A stretch of 13,926 nt of DNA from Nitrospinota bacterium (GCA_018896985.1 JAHILQ010000037.1:1-13926), one strand, 5' to 3'; shown: positions 1-5,918, counted from the stretch's first letter. Numbers and translations are program-made. The notes: generated by a model from the letters alone, not told the origin.

Positions 1-1
1 G

Positions 2-241
2 AAATATGCAGAGATATATCTCAAATGCCCGCTGGAGATATGTATGAAGCGGGAGGGAAAAAGGCTCAAGACTCATAAGGCTCCGCGGGGCATTTACAAA
101 AAAGGCGCAAAGGGCTGGCCTGTGCCCGGCATTCAGGCGCCATACGAAGAACCTCGAAATCCAGAACTTGCAATAGAAACAGATGTTGTGCCCATAGAAG
201 AAAGTGTGAGGCTAATTAAGAGATTGATAGCAACGGTATGA
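2..241 (+). CDS. cysC: Adenylylsulfate (APS) kinase, C-terminal part only
   Basis: The reading frame is already open at the window edge, so the start and the P-loop half of the protein lie outside; 79 residues are visible before the TGA. APS kinase phosphorylates adenylylsulfate with ATP to give PAPS in sulfate assimilation, in the cytoplasm. The visible part matches the family's C-terminal third: YLKCPLEICMKR (usual form 'vkcPlevCeeRD'), then GIYKKGAKG, then PGIQAPYEEPRNPELAIETD, which corresponds to the family's 'GidDPYEpPenPelvidT', and a closing EESV helix. Between the CMKR and IYKK motifs there are a few more residues than the usual 'RDPKGLYKKA', a minor variation. It is the only gene on the plus strand here and runs convergently into cdd with a 100-base gap, in which I see no clear terminator. 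It could be the kinase domain of a CysN-CysC fusion; the visible part cannot tell. Confidence 0.85.
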   Translation, partial: KYAEIYLKCPLEICMKREGKRLKTHKAPRGIYKKGAKGWPVPGIQAPYEEPRNPELAIETDVVPIEESVRLIKRLIATV

Positions 242-341
242 GTTTTTTACATTGGCACACGGAAAGGTGATGCTATTTTGAGCATGGAATCATTGACAGT
301 TCGCACTCATTTATTGGAAGGCTTTTAAACATTTTCCGCCC

Positions 342-731
342 TTACACTTTTTTAAACTGATGTGGAAGAAGTTCGGCAATAGAGAACTTTTTTATGCCTT
401 TGTCAGCTGCAAGATATATCTCAATATCGGGTGCGAATTCGGCAAGCATCTGCCTGCAAGCTCCGCACGGAAAACAATAATCTTTATTGCCTGATACAAT
501 TGCAAGCGCCTTGAATTTTTTTTCGCCTTCCACAAGGGCATTGATAAGCGCAGCCCTTTCGGCGCAAAAGCTCAGCATCAATGATGGGTTTTCTATATTG
601 CAGCCGTGGTAGATTTTACCGCCATTAGTTATTAGTGCAGCTCCGACTGTAAAACCGGAGTGAGGCGCAAAAGCCTTTTTTCTTGCTGCTTTTGCTTCCC
701 TTACTAATCTTTCAATTTCTGAAGGGAGCAT
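342..731 (-). CDS. cdd: Cytidine deaminase
   Basis: Zinc enzyme of pyrimidine salvage that converts cytidine or deoxycytidine to uridine or deoxyuridine in the cytoplasm. At 129 residues it has the size of the small homotetrameric class. Visible catalytic features: Cys56-Ala57-Glu58 (CAERAA) supplies one zinc ligand and the proton-shuttling glutamate, and PCGACRQ at 88-94 supplies the other two ligands, Cys89 and Cys92. The substrate-binding GCNIENPS stretch lies at 43-50 and the N-terminal APHSGFTVGAAL at 22-33. The ATG at 731 gives the usual family N-terminus, but no good Shine-Dalgarno sequence precedes it. It lies 75 bases downstream of leuB on the same strand, with a folded, heptad-repeat-rich spacer between them, so it may or may not be co-transcribed. 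Confidence 0.93.
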   Translation of the reverse strand: MLPSEIERLVREAKAARKKAFAPHSGFTVGAALITNGGKIYHGCNIENPSLMLSFCAERAALINALVEGEKKFKALAIVSGNKDYCFPCGACRQMLAEFAPDIEIYLAADKGIKKFSIAELLPHQFKKV

Positions 732-740
732 AATAACACA

Positions 741-806
741 AAGTTAAAAATTAAGAGTGAAAAGTTAAGAGTTTCATATGATAATTATTAACTCTCACCT
801 CTTAAC
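741..806. repeat. AAGTTAA heptad repeats forming an inverted repeat
   Basis: The spacer between leuB and cdd is made of 7-base units related to AAGTTAA: aagttaa, aaattaa, gagtgaa, aagttaa, gagtttc from 741 to 775. Complementary units (actctca, cctctta) lie at 791-804. The arms 751-768 and 788-805 can pair with a small bulge around a 19-base loop. It lies just past the leuB stop and could act as a weak transcription terminator or mRNA 3' stabiliser, but it is AT-rich and has no U-tract of the usual kind. A similar heptad run occurs at 10735-10770. Confidence 0.45.
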
Positions 807-1871
807 TTATGACTCCTTTACATGTTTAACTACCATATTACCAACCTCGGTTGTTGAGTGGCCCATCTGTCCTGCTGCAAGGCTTTTGAGATGTTTTCCT
901 GTTATTTTCATTACAGCATTTTCTATTGTCCTGCCTGCCTTTTCTTCTCCGAGATGCTCAAGCATCATTCCTGCCGCGCATATTGCAGCCAGCGGATTGA
1001 TAACATTCTTTCCTTTATATTTTGGCGCAGAGCCTCCAATCGGTTCAAACATTGAAACGCCCTTCGGATTTATGTTTCCGCCTGCTGCAATGCCCATTCC
1101 GCCCTGTATCATTGCGCCAAGATCAGTGATGATGTCTCCGAACATGTTGTCAGTGACAATCACATCAAACCACTCAGGGTTTTTTACAAACCACATTGTT
1201 ATTGCATCAACGTGCGCATAATCAACCTTTATATCAGGATATTCCTTTGCAACCTCATAGAAAGTCCTCTCCCATAGGTCAAATGCGAATGTCAGCACAT
1301 TCGTCTTTCCGCAAAGAGTTAGCTTTTTCATCTTGTTTCTTTTCCTGCAGTATTCAAATGCATACCTGATGCAGCGCTCAACACCTTTCCGGGTGTTTAT
1401 GGACTCCTGCACAGCAACTTCATCCGCCGTGCCTTTTTTCAAAACACCTCCTGCTCCTGCATACATCCCCTCTGTGTTTTCCCTGACAACAACAAAATCT
1501 ATGTCTTCGGGTTTTTTATCCTTCAACGGACAATCCACACCGGGATAAAGCTTCACAGGCCTTAAATTGATATACTGGTCAAGTTCAAATCTCAGCCTGA
1601 GAAGTATGCCTTTTTCAAGAACGCCCGGCTTTACGTCAGGATGTCCTATTGCGCCGAGATAGATTGCATTATGCTTTTTGAGTTCGGACACTGCATTCTC
1701 AGGCAAAACCTCTCCTGTCTTTAAATACCTGTCTCCGCCAAAATCATAATACGTAAGATTGAGCTTGAATCCGAATTTTTCTTCTGCCGCGTTCAGGACT
1801 TTAATCCCTTCTGCGATAACCTCCGGGCCTGTTCCGTCACCGGGTATAACTGCGATGTTGTATGATTTCAT
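807..1871 (-). CDS. leuB: 3-isopropylmalate dehydrogenase (LeuB-type beta-decarboxylating dehydrogenase)
   Basis: Predicted third step of leucine synthesis: oxidative decarboxylation of 3-isopropylmalate to 2-oxoisocaproate. The 354 residues cover the whole isocitrate/isopropylmalate dehydrogenase fold. The N-terminal IPGDGTGPEV is at 9-18; the substrate arginines are in LRLRFELDQYINLRP (Arg92, Arg94, Arg104) with Arg130 in VRENTEG; Lys189 is in CGKTN; metal-binding Asp222, Asp246 and Asp250 are present, the last two in MFGDIITD; and the adenine-binding loop EPIGGSAPKYKG is at 276-287. The presence of leuD on the same strand, beyond the island, supports the leucine assignment. One oddity is a Lys-Tyr pair (284-285) after GSAP, where NAD-dependent LeuB enzymes usually have an acidic residue; the same pair binds the NADP phosphate in E. 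coli isocitrate dehydrogenase. Tartrate/malate or isocitrate-type activity is therefore a minor alternative. An AAGGAG Shine-Dalgarno lies about 12 bases before the ATG, and a likely promoter is just upstream. Confidence 0.85.
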   Translation of the reverse strand: MKSYNIAVIPGDGTGPEVIAEGIKVLNAAEEKFGFKLNLTYYDFGGDRYLKTGEVLPENAVSELKKHNAIYLGAIGHPDVKPGVLEKGILLRLRFELDQYINLRPVKLYPGVDCPLKDKKPEDIDFVVVRENTEGMYAGAGGVLKKGTADEVAVQESINTRKGVERCIRYAFEYCRKRNKMKKLTLCGKTNVLTFAFDLWERTFYEVAKEYPDIKVDYAHVDAITMWFVKNPEWFDVIVTDNMFGDIITDLGAMIQGGMGIAAGGNINPKGVSMFEPIGGSAPKYKGKNVINPLAAICAAGMMLEHLGEEKAGRTIENAVMKITGKHLKSLAAGQMGHSTTEVGNMVVKHVKES

Positions 1872-1904
1872 TTTTTGCCGCTCTCCTTAGCTAAACCTCC
1901 AGAT

Positions 1905-1934
1905 ATTATACGGATTTGTATTGCAGAAAAACAA
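1905..1934 (-). promoter_or_regulatory. Likely sigma-70-type promoter of leuB
   Basis: On the minus strand, TTGTTT (1934-1929) is followed 18 bases later by a perfect TATAAT (1910-1905). Transcription would start near 1898 and give a leader of about 27 bases that contains the leuB Shine-Dalgarno. The -35 box straddles the edge of the island repeat at 1931-1974. If used, it would free leuB from transcription through the island. Seen by eye only. Confidence 0.5.
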
Positions 1935-1974
1935 TCACATCTCCCGCCCTCTGCGCGATGGATGATGGGCCTGT
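1931..1974 (-). repeat. Island junction repeat, copy A
   Basis: This is the copy nearest leuB, between leuB and the RelE/ParE gene. Its 26 bases at 1941-1966 are identical to 3191-3216 in copy C; the left part has a 1-base deletion relative to C and D. On the minus strand it lies at the end of a 22-codon open frame (2003-1935) beginning MKVIQQHK and containing AHHPSRRGRE, which then meets a stop created by the deletion. The rest of the 1872-2138 gap is AT-rich, and apart from the leuB promoter I see nothing clear in it. Confidence 0.75.
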
Positions 1975-2138
1975 ATTTTTTTATGCTGCTGGATAACTTT
2001 CATCATCACTTTGAATCAGCTGATAATTGGCTAATTAACCAAATAAAATCCTTTTGTTTTACAATAAGTTATAAAAACTTTTAGCTAACATTATGGCTTT
2101 CAATGGCTAAAATTAACACGGTCAAAGCAATCAAATGC

Positions 2139-2444
2139 CTATTCCATCTCGCTATGTAATCTGTCGATCCAATATCGAGGCTTGCGATGGAGATGCGCAA
2201 CGGCAATAATCACAAGCGTGTCGGAATCAATACCATAAATGAGTCCATAGGGGAACCGAGTAAGCAGGCAACGCCTAATGTCGGGTTCTATCTCGGTACA
2301 TGAAAGCGGAAATGCTGCAATTCTTCTGATGGTGCGGTCGAGATCATCGAGAAATCTGGTTCCTAAATCTTGTGATTGAGAATCGTACCACTCAACAGCG
2401 TCATCAACCTCTGATTGGGCGAGCTTAAGAAAGCGAATCTTCAT
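2139..2444 (-). CDS. RelE/ParE-family toxin
   Basis: A 101-residue toxin of a type II toxin-antitoxin pair. The family adopts the small RelE/ParE fold and either cleaves ribosome-bound mRNA or poisons gyrase; the sequence does not show which. Visible family features: an N-terminal strand (MKIRFLKLAQSEVDDAVEWY) leading into the helix pair with DLGTRFLDDLDRTIRRI, then FPLS, the strand RRCLLTRFPYGLIYGID (family form 'rrflvkrFPyvvyYr'), and the C-terminal strand LVIIAVAHLHRKPRYW. This RF.Y..IY....iiAv.H..R.P pattern is typical of the plasmid-stabilisation branch. The ATG overlaps the antitoxin stop by four bases (ATGA), so translation is coupled. It is the last island gene before leuB. Confidence 0.88.
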   Translation of the reverse strand: MKIRFLKLAQSEVDDAVEWYDSQSQDLGTRFLDDLDRTIRRIAAFPLSCTEIEPDIRRCLLTRFPYGLIYGIDSDTLVIIAVAHLHRKPRYWIDRLHSEME

Positions 2445-2662
2445 CTGGTGCTATGTTTTTTCATTACCTGTTCGTAAGAAACAGTTTCTACTTTACCCGC
2501 CTTATACGCTTTCCATCTCTTTTTTGCTTCTTCAGCCCAAATGCGGTCAATTTCAGGGTCTGGTTTGTCGAGCTGCATCAAGATAGAATCCACAAGTTCA
2601 ATCTTTTCTTTGTCCGGCAAAGTTTTAATCTTTGCTGCAAGCTCGTTGCTAATCGTTCCCAT
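2441..2662 (-). CDS. TIGR02574-type addiction-module antitoxin
   Basis: A 73-residue protein whose layout matches the 'putative addiction module component' family that partners RelE/ParE toxins. It has an N-terminal helix (ISNELAAKIKTLPDKEKIELVDSILMQLD), then DPEIDRIWAEEAKKRWKAYKAGKVETVSYEQVMKK, the usual 'W..E...R...y..Gk....s.eev' C-terminus that wraps the toxin. A strong AAGGAGGG Shine-Dalgarno sits about six bases before the ATG at 2662. It neutralises the toxin encoded immediately downstream and, in related pairs, represses the shared promoter; no DNA-binding motif is obvious here. Confidence 0.85.
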   Translation of the reverse strand: MGTISNELAAKIKTLPDKEKIELVDSILMQLDKPDPEIDRIWAEEAKKRWKAYKAGKVETVSYEQVMKKHSTR

Positions 2663-2708
2663 ACTGTCCCTCCTTTTTCATATTTTACCACTTATTCTTG
2701 CTCTTTTT

Positions 2709-2753
2709 CCCTCCGCAATCTCACTCTCCTGTCCTCTGGATGATGGGCATGTG
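2709..2753 (-). repeat. Island junction repeat, copy B (most diverged)
   Basis: Between the DUF3024 gene and the TIGR02574 antitoxin gene. Relative to copy C it lacks seven bases (TCGCGCA on the minus strand) and carries several substitutions, but GATGATGGGC and the CTCC..CTC blocks remain. A 25-codon open frame (2769-2692), starting MKVIKTHAHHP right after the DUF3024 stop, runs through it. The deletion shifts its frame, so the peptide after HHP differs from the other copies although the bases are still similar. Conservation therefore looks like that of DNA rather than of a peptide. Confidence 0.6.
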
Positions 2754-2769
2754 TTTTTATTACTTTCAT

Positions 2770-3117
2770 CTATCCCCAGAAAATCCCTGTGGGGTCTTCA
2801 TCTATCTCAATTAAGATTTTATCTATATCTTTCGTTGAATCAATATCGTAATATTCATGCCACTTATCATTTCTGTCAGCACAATAAAGAGTCCATTCTC
2901 CTGTCTTTTCATTGTATCTTATCTGAGCAATAGGCATTGAAGTCCATTCTTTTATGTCCTTGCGCCACGGCGCCCTATTTTCAAAGATGGTTATACTGTT
3001 GCCCCTTATTTTATATGACAGGTTCACCTTATCAAGCACATGCGCCGGGACTCTCTTTTTGCAGAATTCGTCAACTTTCTTTTCAACGAGTGCTTTTACT
3101 AAAGCCGGTAGCGGCAT
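2770..3117 (-). CDS. DUF3024 family protein, function unknown
   Basis: A 115-residue protein that I recognise as DUF3024. It has the family pattern almost in full: a helical N-terminus ending in FCKKRVPAHVLDKVNLSY, then GNSITIFENRAPWR, EWTSMPIAQIRYNEKTGEWTLYCADRNDKWHEY, and the C-terminal DIDKILIEIDEDPTGIFWG. The family is small, soluble and of unknown activity, and is often found in accessory DNA. An AGGAGG Shine-Dalgarno lies six to seven bases before the ATG. It is flanked on both sides by copies of the island junction repeat (B and C), as if it were a separate movable unit. A role in defence is only suggested by its neighbours. Confidence 0.8.
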   Translation of the reverse strand: MPLPALVKALVEKKVDEFCKKRVPAHVLDKVNLSYKIRGNSITIFENRAPWRKDIKEWTSMPIAQIRYNEKTGEWTLYCADRNDKWHEYYDIDSTKDIDKILIEIDEDPTGIFWG

Positions 3118-3172
3118 ATAAACCTCCTAAGTTTGTTTTATAGTTATGCCCAAGTTTTGCGTATTACACTTT

Positions 3173-3224
3173 CCCCTCCACAATCTCAATCTCCCGCCCT
3201 CTGCGCGATGGATGATAGGGCTGT
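3173..3224 (-). repeat. Island junction repeat, copy C
   Basis: Starts 8 bases beyond the radical-SAM-like gene's stop, between that gene and the DUF3024 gene. It matches copy D (4841-4892) at 48 of 52 positions. On the minus strand it reads QPYHPSRRGREIEIVEG but has no start codon in that frame. GCCCT at 3196-3200 can pair with AGGGC at 3217-3221 around a 16-base loop. Confidence 0.8.
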
Positions 3225-3231
3225 CACCTCT

Positions 3232-4014
3232 TTATATCTGTGTTCCTTGCTTGATATAGCAAGCAATTTTGTTTTTCTTGCAGAATTTAACAACTGCTGA
3301 CGCAAGGCTGTTATAAAATTCCTTAGAATATTTGAACTCGGATGATTTAACGTTATAATTTAACCTGCCGAAGACAATCTTATCCACAAAAGATACAGCG
3401 TCCAATAATTCCATTAAATCCTGCTTAATCAGATTTGGCGTAGGATATGGCTCCATACTAATCCATGTTTTAAAACCTTTTTTGTGCAAATATTTAAGTG
3501 AGTCGATCCTGTCTTCGAACTTAGCTGAATTCGGCTCGAAATTTCTTCTGAATTTCTCATTTAAAGATACTAATGTGATACCATATTCGTTATTATTACT
3601 AAAGCCATTTCTACTACCAAGCTCATTGGGGAAGATACCTTTTGTTAATACAGTGCAACGGATATTATTGGCATTGAGTTTATCTATAATTTTCAAGCTC
3701 AAATCACAAACCTGTTCCTGTTCATACATAAACGGGTCTGTGGAAAAACATAGATGAACATATTTTATTTTGTTTTTGTATTTCGGTATTTCTTTGTCCA
3801 GAAGCTCTAAGGCATTAGAAACTATTTTAGGCTTGCACCACTCTTCATAGGTTTTAACAATGCCGCACCTCCTTTTCATCATATATGCATAGCATGGATA
3901 TTTACACCCGTGAGAACACCCCTCGACATGATTCAAACAGAAGTCTGCATATTCAACTTCGCTTTTGTAAAGTAAGGATTTTCTTTTAATAGTCTGCAAA
4001 TTATTCTTAGGCAT
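3232..4014 (-). CDS. Radical-SAM-like protein with CX3CX3C motif, partner of TcmP
   Basis: 260 residues from the ATG at 4014; a TTG directly before it at 4017 is a possible but less likely start. The N-terminus has GCSHGCKYPCYAYMMKRR, with Cys33, Cys37 and Cys41 spaced CX3CX3C rather than the canonical radical-SAM CX3CX2C. The rest resembles the spore-photoproduct-lyase/Gp37 (DUF5131) branch: KYVHLCFSTDPFM (about 85-97), CTVLTKGIF, YGITLVSLNEKFRRNFEPNS, RIDSLKYLHKKGFKTWISMEPYPTP, and KIVFGRLNY. I infer an iron-sulfur cluster and a SAM-dependent radical reaction; the substrate is unknown. The ATG shares one base with the tcmP stop (TGATG), so the two are translationally coupled. The established family association is that 'three-Cys-motif' proteins are encoded next to TcmP. 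The bases look more AT-rich than in leuB or leuD. Confidence 0.75.
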   Translation of the reverse strand: MPKNNLQTIKRKSLLYKSEVEYADFCLNHVEGCSHGCKYPCYAYMMKRRCGIVKTYEEWCKPKIVSNALELLDKEIPKYKNKIKYVHLCFSTDPFMYEQEQVCDLSLKIIDKLNANNIRCTVLTKGIFPNELGSRNGFSNNNEYGITLVSLNEKFRRNFEPNSAKFEDRIDSLKYLHKKGFKTWISMEPYPTPNLIKQDLMELLDAVSFVDKIVFGRLNYNVKSSEFKYSKEFYNSLASAVVKFCKKNKIACYIKQGTQI

Positions 4015-4835
4015 CAATAAGCCTTTCTGTATTTATCGAAAATATCATTCACAATGTCTTTAGCCACAGATTTCTGAGATGCGAAGCAGAGGTAATAAAG
4101 TGGGCCTCCCTTTATATTTCTCATCAATATCGGTTCAGGAACATCATCGAATCCGACTTGTTTAAGTCTCTTGCAGTATTCTTTGGCAAGCACTTGGTAA
4201 TCTTCTATTCTCACATGATGAGTTTCTCCAAAAAGCGTCGCCTGTTCTCTATAAAGAAGTTGCTTCCAGCTTTCGTCACCCCAGAAAGCGCTCATTCGTT
4301 CAACGTCTTCTGGTTCGGCTTTGGCAAAATCCTCAAACAAAACATTTCGGTTCATATCCATAATTGGGAAATTGATGAAAATATCTACCGTTTTCAAATC
4401 TGCTGCTGTTTTTATTGTTTCCCATTTAAGGTGAAGTCCATAAGGATCAAGAATGCATAGTGCTCTCTTAAAGGTATCCCAGCCAAGCAATGGGAAAATA
4501 TCATTGACCAAAATCTCATTACAATCGCCATGATATGAATGTATGTTGGGATTTTCTCCGGCAAGCTTACCGAAAAAGTCAGCCCTATCCTCATCAAGAT
4601 CGATGAAATAATATTCTGTAAATGGCAGTGCTACCTCAAGCGCATTCAAAGGAGAACCGAGAACCATTTCACCTGTTCTTCTGCTTATATGCGTTCCAGC
4701 GCCTGCAAAAGCATCAATATAGACATATCCCTTACACCAAGATTGCTTACTCATAATACTCGTGTACGCATTGGCGTATTCCTTGATAATCTCAAGCTTG
4801 ATTTCAGACCAATAGCCGATTTGGTCGAGTTTCAT
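4014..4835 (-). CDS. tcmP: Three-Cys-motif partner protein TcmP, methyltransferase-like
   Basis: 273 residues with the TcmP (TIGR04474) pattern: an N-terminal helix that includes YWSEIKLEIIKEYANAYTSIM, then YVYIDAFAGAGTH at 38-49 (SAM-binding loop, motif I), an acidic end to the next strand in FIDLDEDR (77-84), GDC at 103-105, and CILDPYGLHLKWETI (127-141), which sits where methyltransferases carry a DPPY-like motif. FINFPIMDMNR follows at 153-163. The fold is probably a Rossmann methyltransferase; the target is unknown. It is paired with the radical-SAM-like gene directly downstream. The Shine-Dalgarno GGAGGGG lies about six bases before the ATG and is provided by the end of junction repeat copy D. 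It also shares four bases (ATGA) with a 26-codon frame upstream. Confidence 0.83.
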   Translation of the reverse strand: MKLDQIGYWSEIKLEIIKEYANAYTSIMSKQSWCKGYVYIDAFAGAGTHISRRTGEMVLGSPLNALEVALPFTEYYFIDLDEDRADFFGKLAGENPNIHSYHGDCNEILVNDIFPLLGWDTFKRALCILDPYGLHLKWETIKTAADLKTVDIFINFPIMDMNRNVLFEDFAKAEPEDVERMSAFWGDESWKQLLYREQATLFGETHHVRIEDYQVLAKEYCKRLKQVGFDDVPEPILMRNIKGGPLYYLCFASQKSVAKDIVNDIFDKYRKAY

Positions 4836-4912
4836 TTTTTCCCCTCCACAATCTCAATCTCCCACCCTCTGCGCGAGGGATGATGTGGCTGTGCTTTTTC
4901 TCTTTCGTTCAT
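4832..4912 (-). CDS. Possible 26-residue coupling peptide within repeat D
   Basis: A short frame beginning MNEREKAQPHHPSRRG and ending in EIEIVEGKK. It overlaps the stop of the membrane-protein gene by four bases (ATGA at 4912-4909) and the tcmP start by four bases (ATGA at 4835-4832). This arrangement would keep ribosomes moving through the junction. Most of it is repeat sequence, and other copies have lost the frame, so it may be a by-product of the repeat. It resembles no family I know. Confidence 0.3.
   Translation of the reverse strand: MNEREKAQPHHPSRRGWEIEIVEGKK
4841..4892 (-). repeat. Island junction repeat, copy D
   Basis: Between the two-helix membrane protein gene and tcmP; 48 of 52 bases match copy C. 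CCCTC (4865-4869) and GAGGG (4875-4879) form a perfect five-base stem around TGCGC, extended by CCA (4862-4864) with TGG (4886-4888). The end nearest tcmP supplies its Shine-Dalgarno. Confidence 0.8.
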
Positions 4913-5850
4913 CTTAACGGAAAAAGTTGATTGAATCGACTTCCAAATTCGAGAAACCGCCGACCAATCTCGGTAACACCAATAAGCCCATTTGGGTCTA
5001 TCTGCAAACATCTATCTAACACAAGAACATCGTAGGTAACCTGGATATTATTTTCTTCGATTCCTAACATGCGTGCATATTGGTCAAAAGCCTGTCGTGT
5101 GATTGAAGGTCCAGTTGCAAGTATACGTAACAGTGCCTTTGTACGCGGCACAAAGAATTGATTGAGATAAACGAAAAAAGAGAATAGCTCTGCATATTCC
5201 TGAACAAATCTACTTATAGTTTCTTGATTTATTCCAACAGGGACTATTGACTGTTCTTGAAATTCAACTGGGCCTATTTTCTTTAACCCTGTAATAATGA
5301 AAAAATTTTTAATCTCATTTCGAAAAAGAAATATCAATGGAATTATTAATATGATAGTCTCTGTTAAGCCAATTTTCTCTTTTAAAACACTTGTTGCTGA
5401 AGTAATCATTACAAGAAGCGAGAAAGCTAAATAGATATACTTTAAATTAGCTATAAAACCTCGCTTTATTAAAAGAAAGGTTCGAAAAAATGGTACAAAT
5501 ACGGATAATGCTCTTAACGAGCTTATTTTAAAAAGATGACATTGACCATTAGTTCCAATATCCGTAGCCCACGCGCCAGAAACTTCACTATTATCTTTTG
5601 AAATGGTCATAGATATTTGACCTGCTTGTGGCTCTAACGGAAGAGGTTTAGCAAAAACAAAATCAAAAAGGTTGGCCGTAATTTGGCTATTGGTAAGTTT
5701 CCCCTTAATTTTGGCGGCCGCTGTCCCATGTGCAACATCTTTAAAGACAACGTCACCTGTTATAGTATCGTTTAAACTTTTCATGCGAACAATAATTTTC
5801 CCACGGTTTGTGCCTTGGACGTATCCTAACCATCGACTGGTTGCCATCAT
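4909..5850 (-). CDS. Unrecognised two-helix membrane protein with N-terminal beta-rich domain
   Basis: I do not recognise this 313-residue protein. Residues 1-108 are rich in short alternating strands (GKIIVRMKS, TGDVVFKD, AAAKIKGKL, GQISMTIS, VSGAWATDIG) and look like a small beta-barrel or sandwich. Two hydrophobic segments follow at about 136-155 (YIYLAFSLLVMITSATSVL) and 164-177 (ETIILIIPLIFLF). Residues 185-200 include KKIGPVEFQEQ, and about 236-305 (RTKALLRILATGPSITRQAF to GVTEIGRRFLEF) resemble a winged helix. There is no signal peptide, so both end domains may be cytoplasmic, joined by a hairpin in the membrane. GGGGGTG gives a Shine-Dalgarno close before two successive ATGs (5850, 5847). 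It sits between the Type IIG C-terminal piece and TcmP. A sensor or effector role in defence is conceivable but rests on location alone. Confidence 0.65.
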   Translation of the reverse strand: MMATSRWLGYVQGTNRGKIIVRMKSLNDTITGDVVFKDVAHGTAAAKIKGKLTNSQITANLFDFVFAKPLPLEPQAGQISMTISKDNSEVSGAWATDIGTNGQCHLFKISSLRALSVFVPFFRTFLLIKRGFIANLKYIYLAFSLLVMITSATSVLKEKIGLTETIILIIPLIFLFRNEIKNFFIITGLKKIGPVEFQEQSIVPVGINQETISRFVQEYAELFSFFVYLNQFFVPRTKALLRILATGPSITRQAFDQYARMLGIEENNIQVTYDVLVLDRCLQIDPNGLIGVTEIGRRFLEFGSRFNQLFPLR

Positions 5851-5918
5851 TACACCCCCTTAAATCTTATTTCCTCAAAGTCTTGTGTCCCAATATATCC
5901 AGCATGTTTACGGCTCAT
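5850..5918 (-). CDS. Possible 22-residue coupling peptide
   Basis: A short frame starting MSRKHAGYIGTQDF that exactly fills the gap between the Type IIG C-terminal piece and the membrane-protein gene. It overlaps the first by four bases (ATGA, 5918-5915) and shares one base with the second (TAATG at 5850). GAAGGGGAAAG just upstream could serve as its Shine-Dalgarno. The exact fit suggests that it is translated; the product is not recognisable. Confidence 0.35.
   Translation of the reverse strand: MSRKHAGYIGTQDFEEIRFKGV

Noticed and set aside
778..1221. 147-codon plus-strand frame
   Set aside because: Lies antisense to leuB; composition is that of a reversed coding frame, and no family likeness or Shine-Dalgarno supports it.
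1872..2138. Insertion sequence remnant or tRNA near the leuB side of the island
   Set aside because: No transposase fragment, terminal inverted repeats or cloverleaf could be seen; only AT-rich sequence, the repeat and the leuB promoter.
2541..2933. 130-codon plus-strand frame across the antitoxin, repeat B and DUF3024
   Set aside because: Runs antisense through two recognisable genes with good ribosome-binding sites; the hydrophobic sequence is typical of a shadow frame.
1931..4892. CRISPR array
   Set aside because: Only four diverged repeats, 456-1617 bases apart and separated by whole genes rather than uniform spacers; no cas genes.
1931..4892. Classical integron attC cassette array
   Set aside because: No integrase, no attI, and repeats lack the paired R/L boxes with GTTRRRY cores; cassettes share one strand, but the junctions do not fit.
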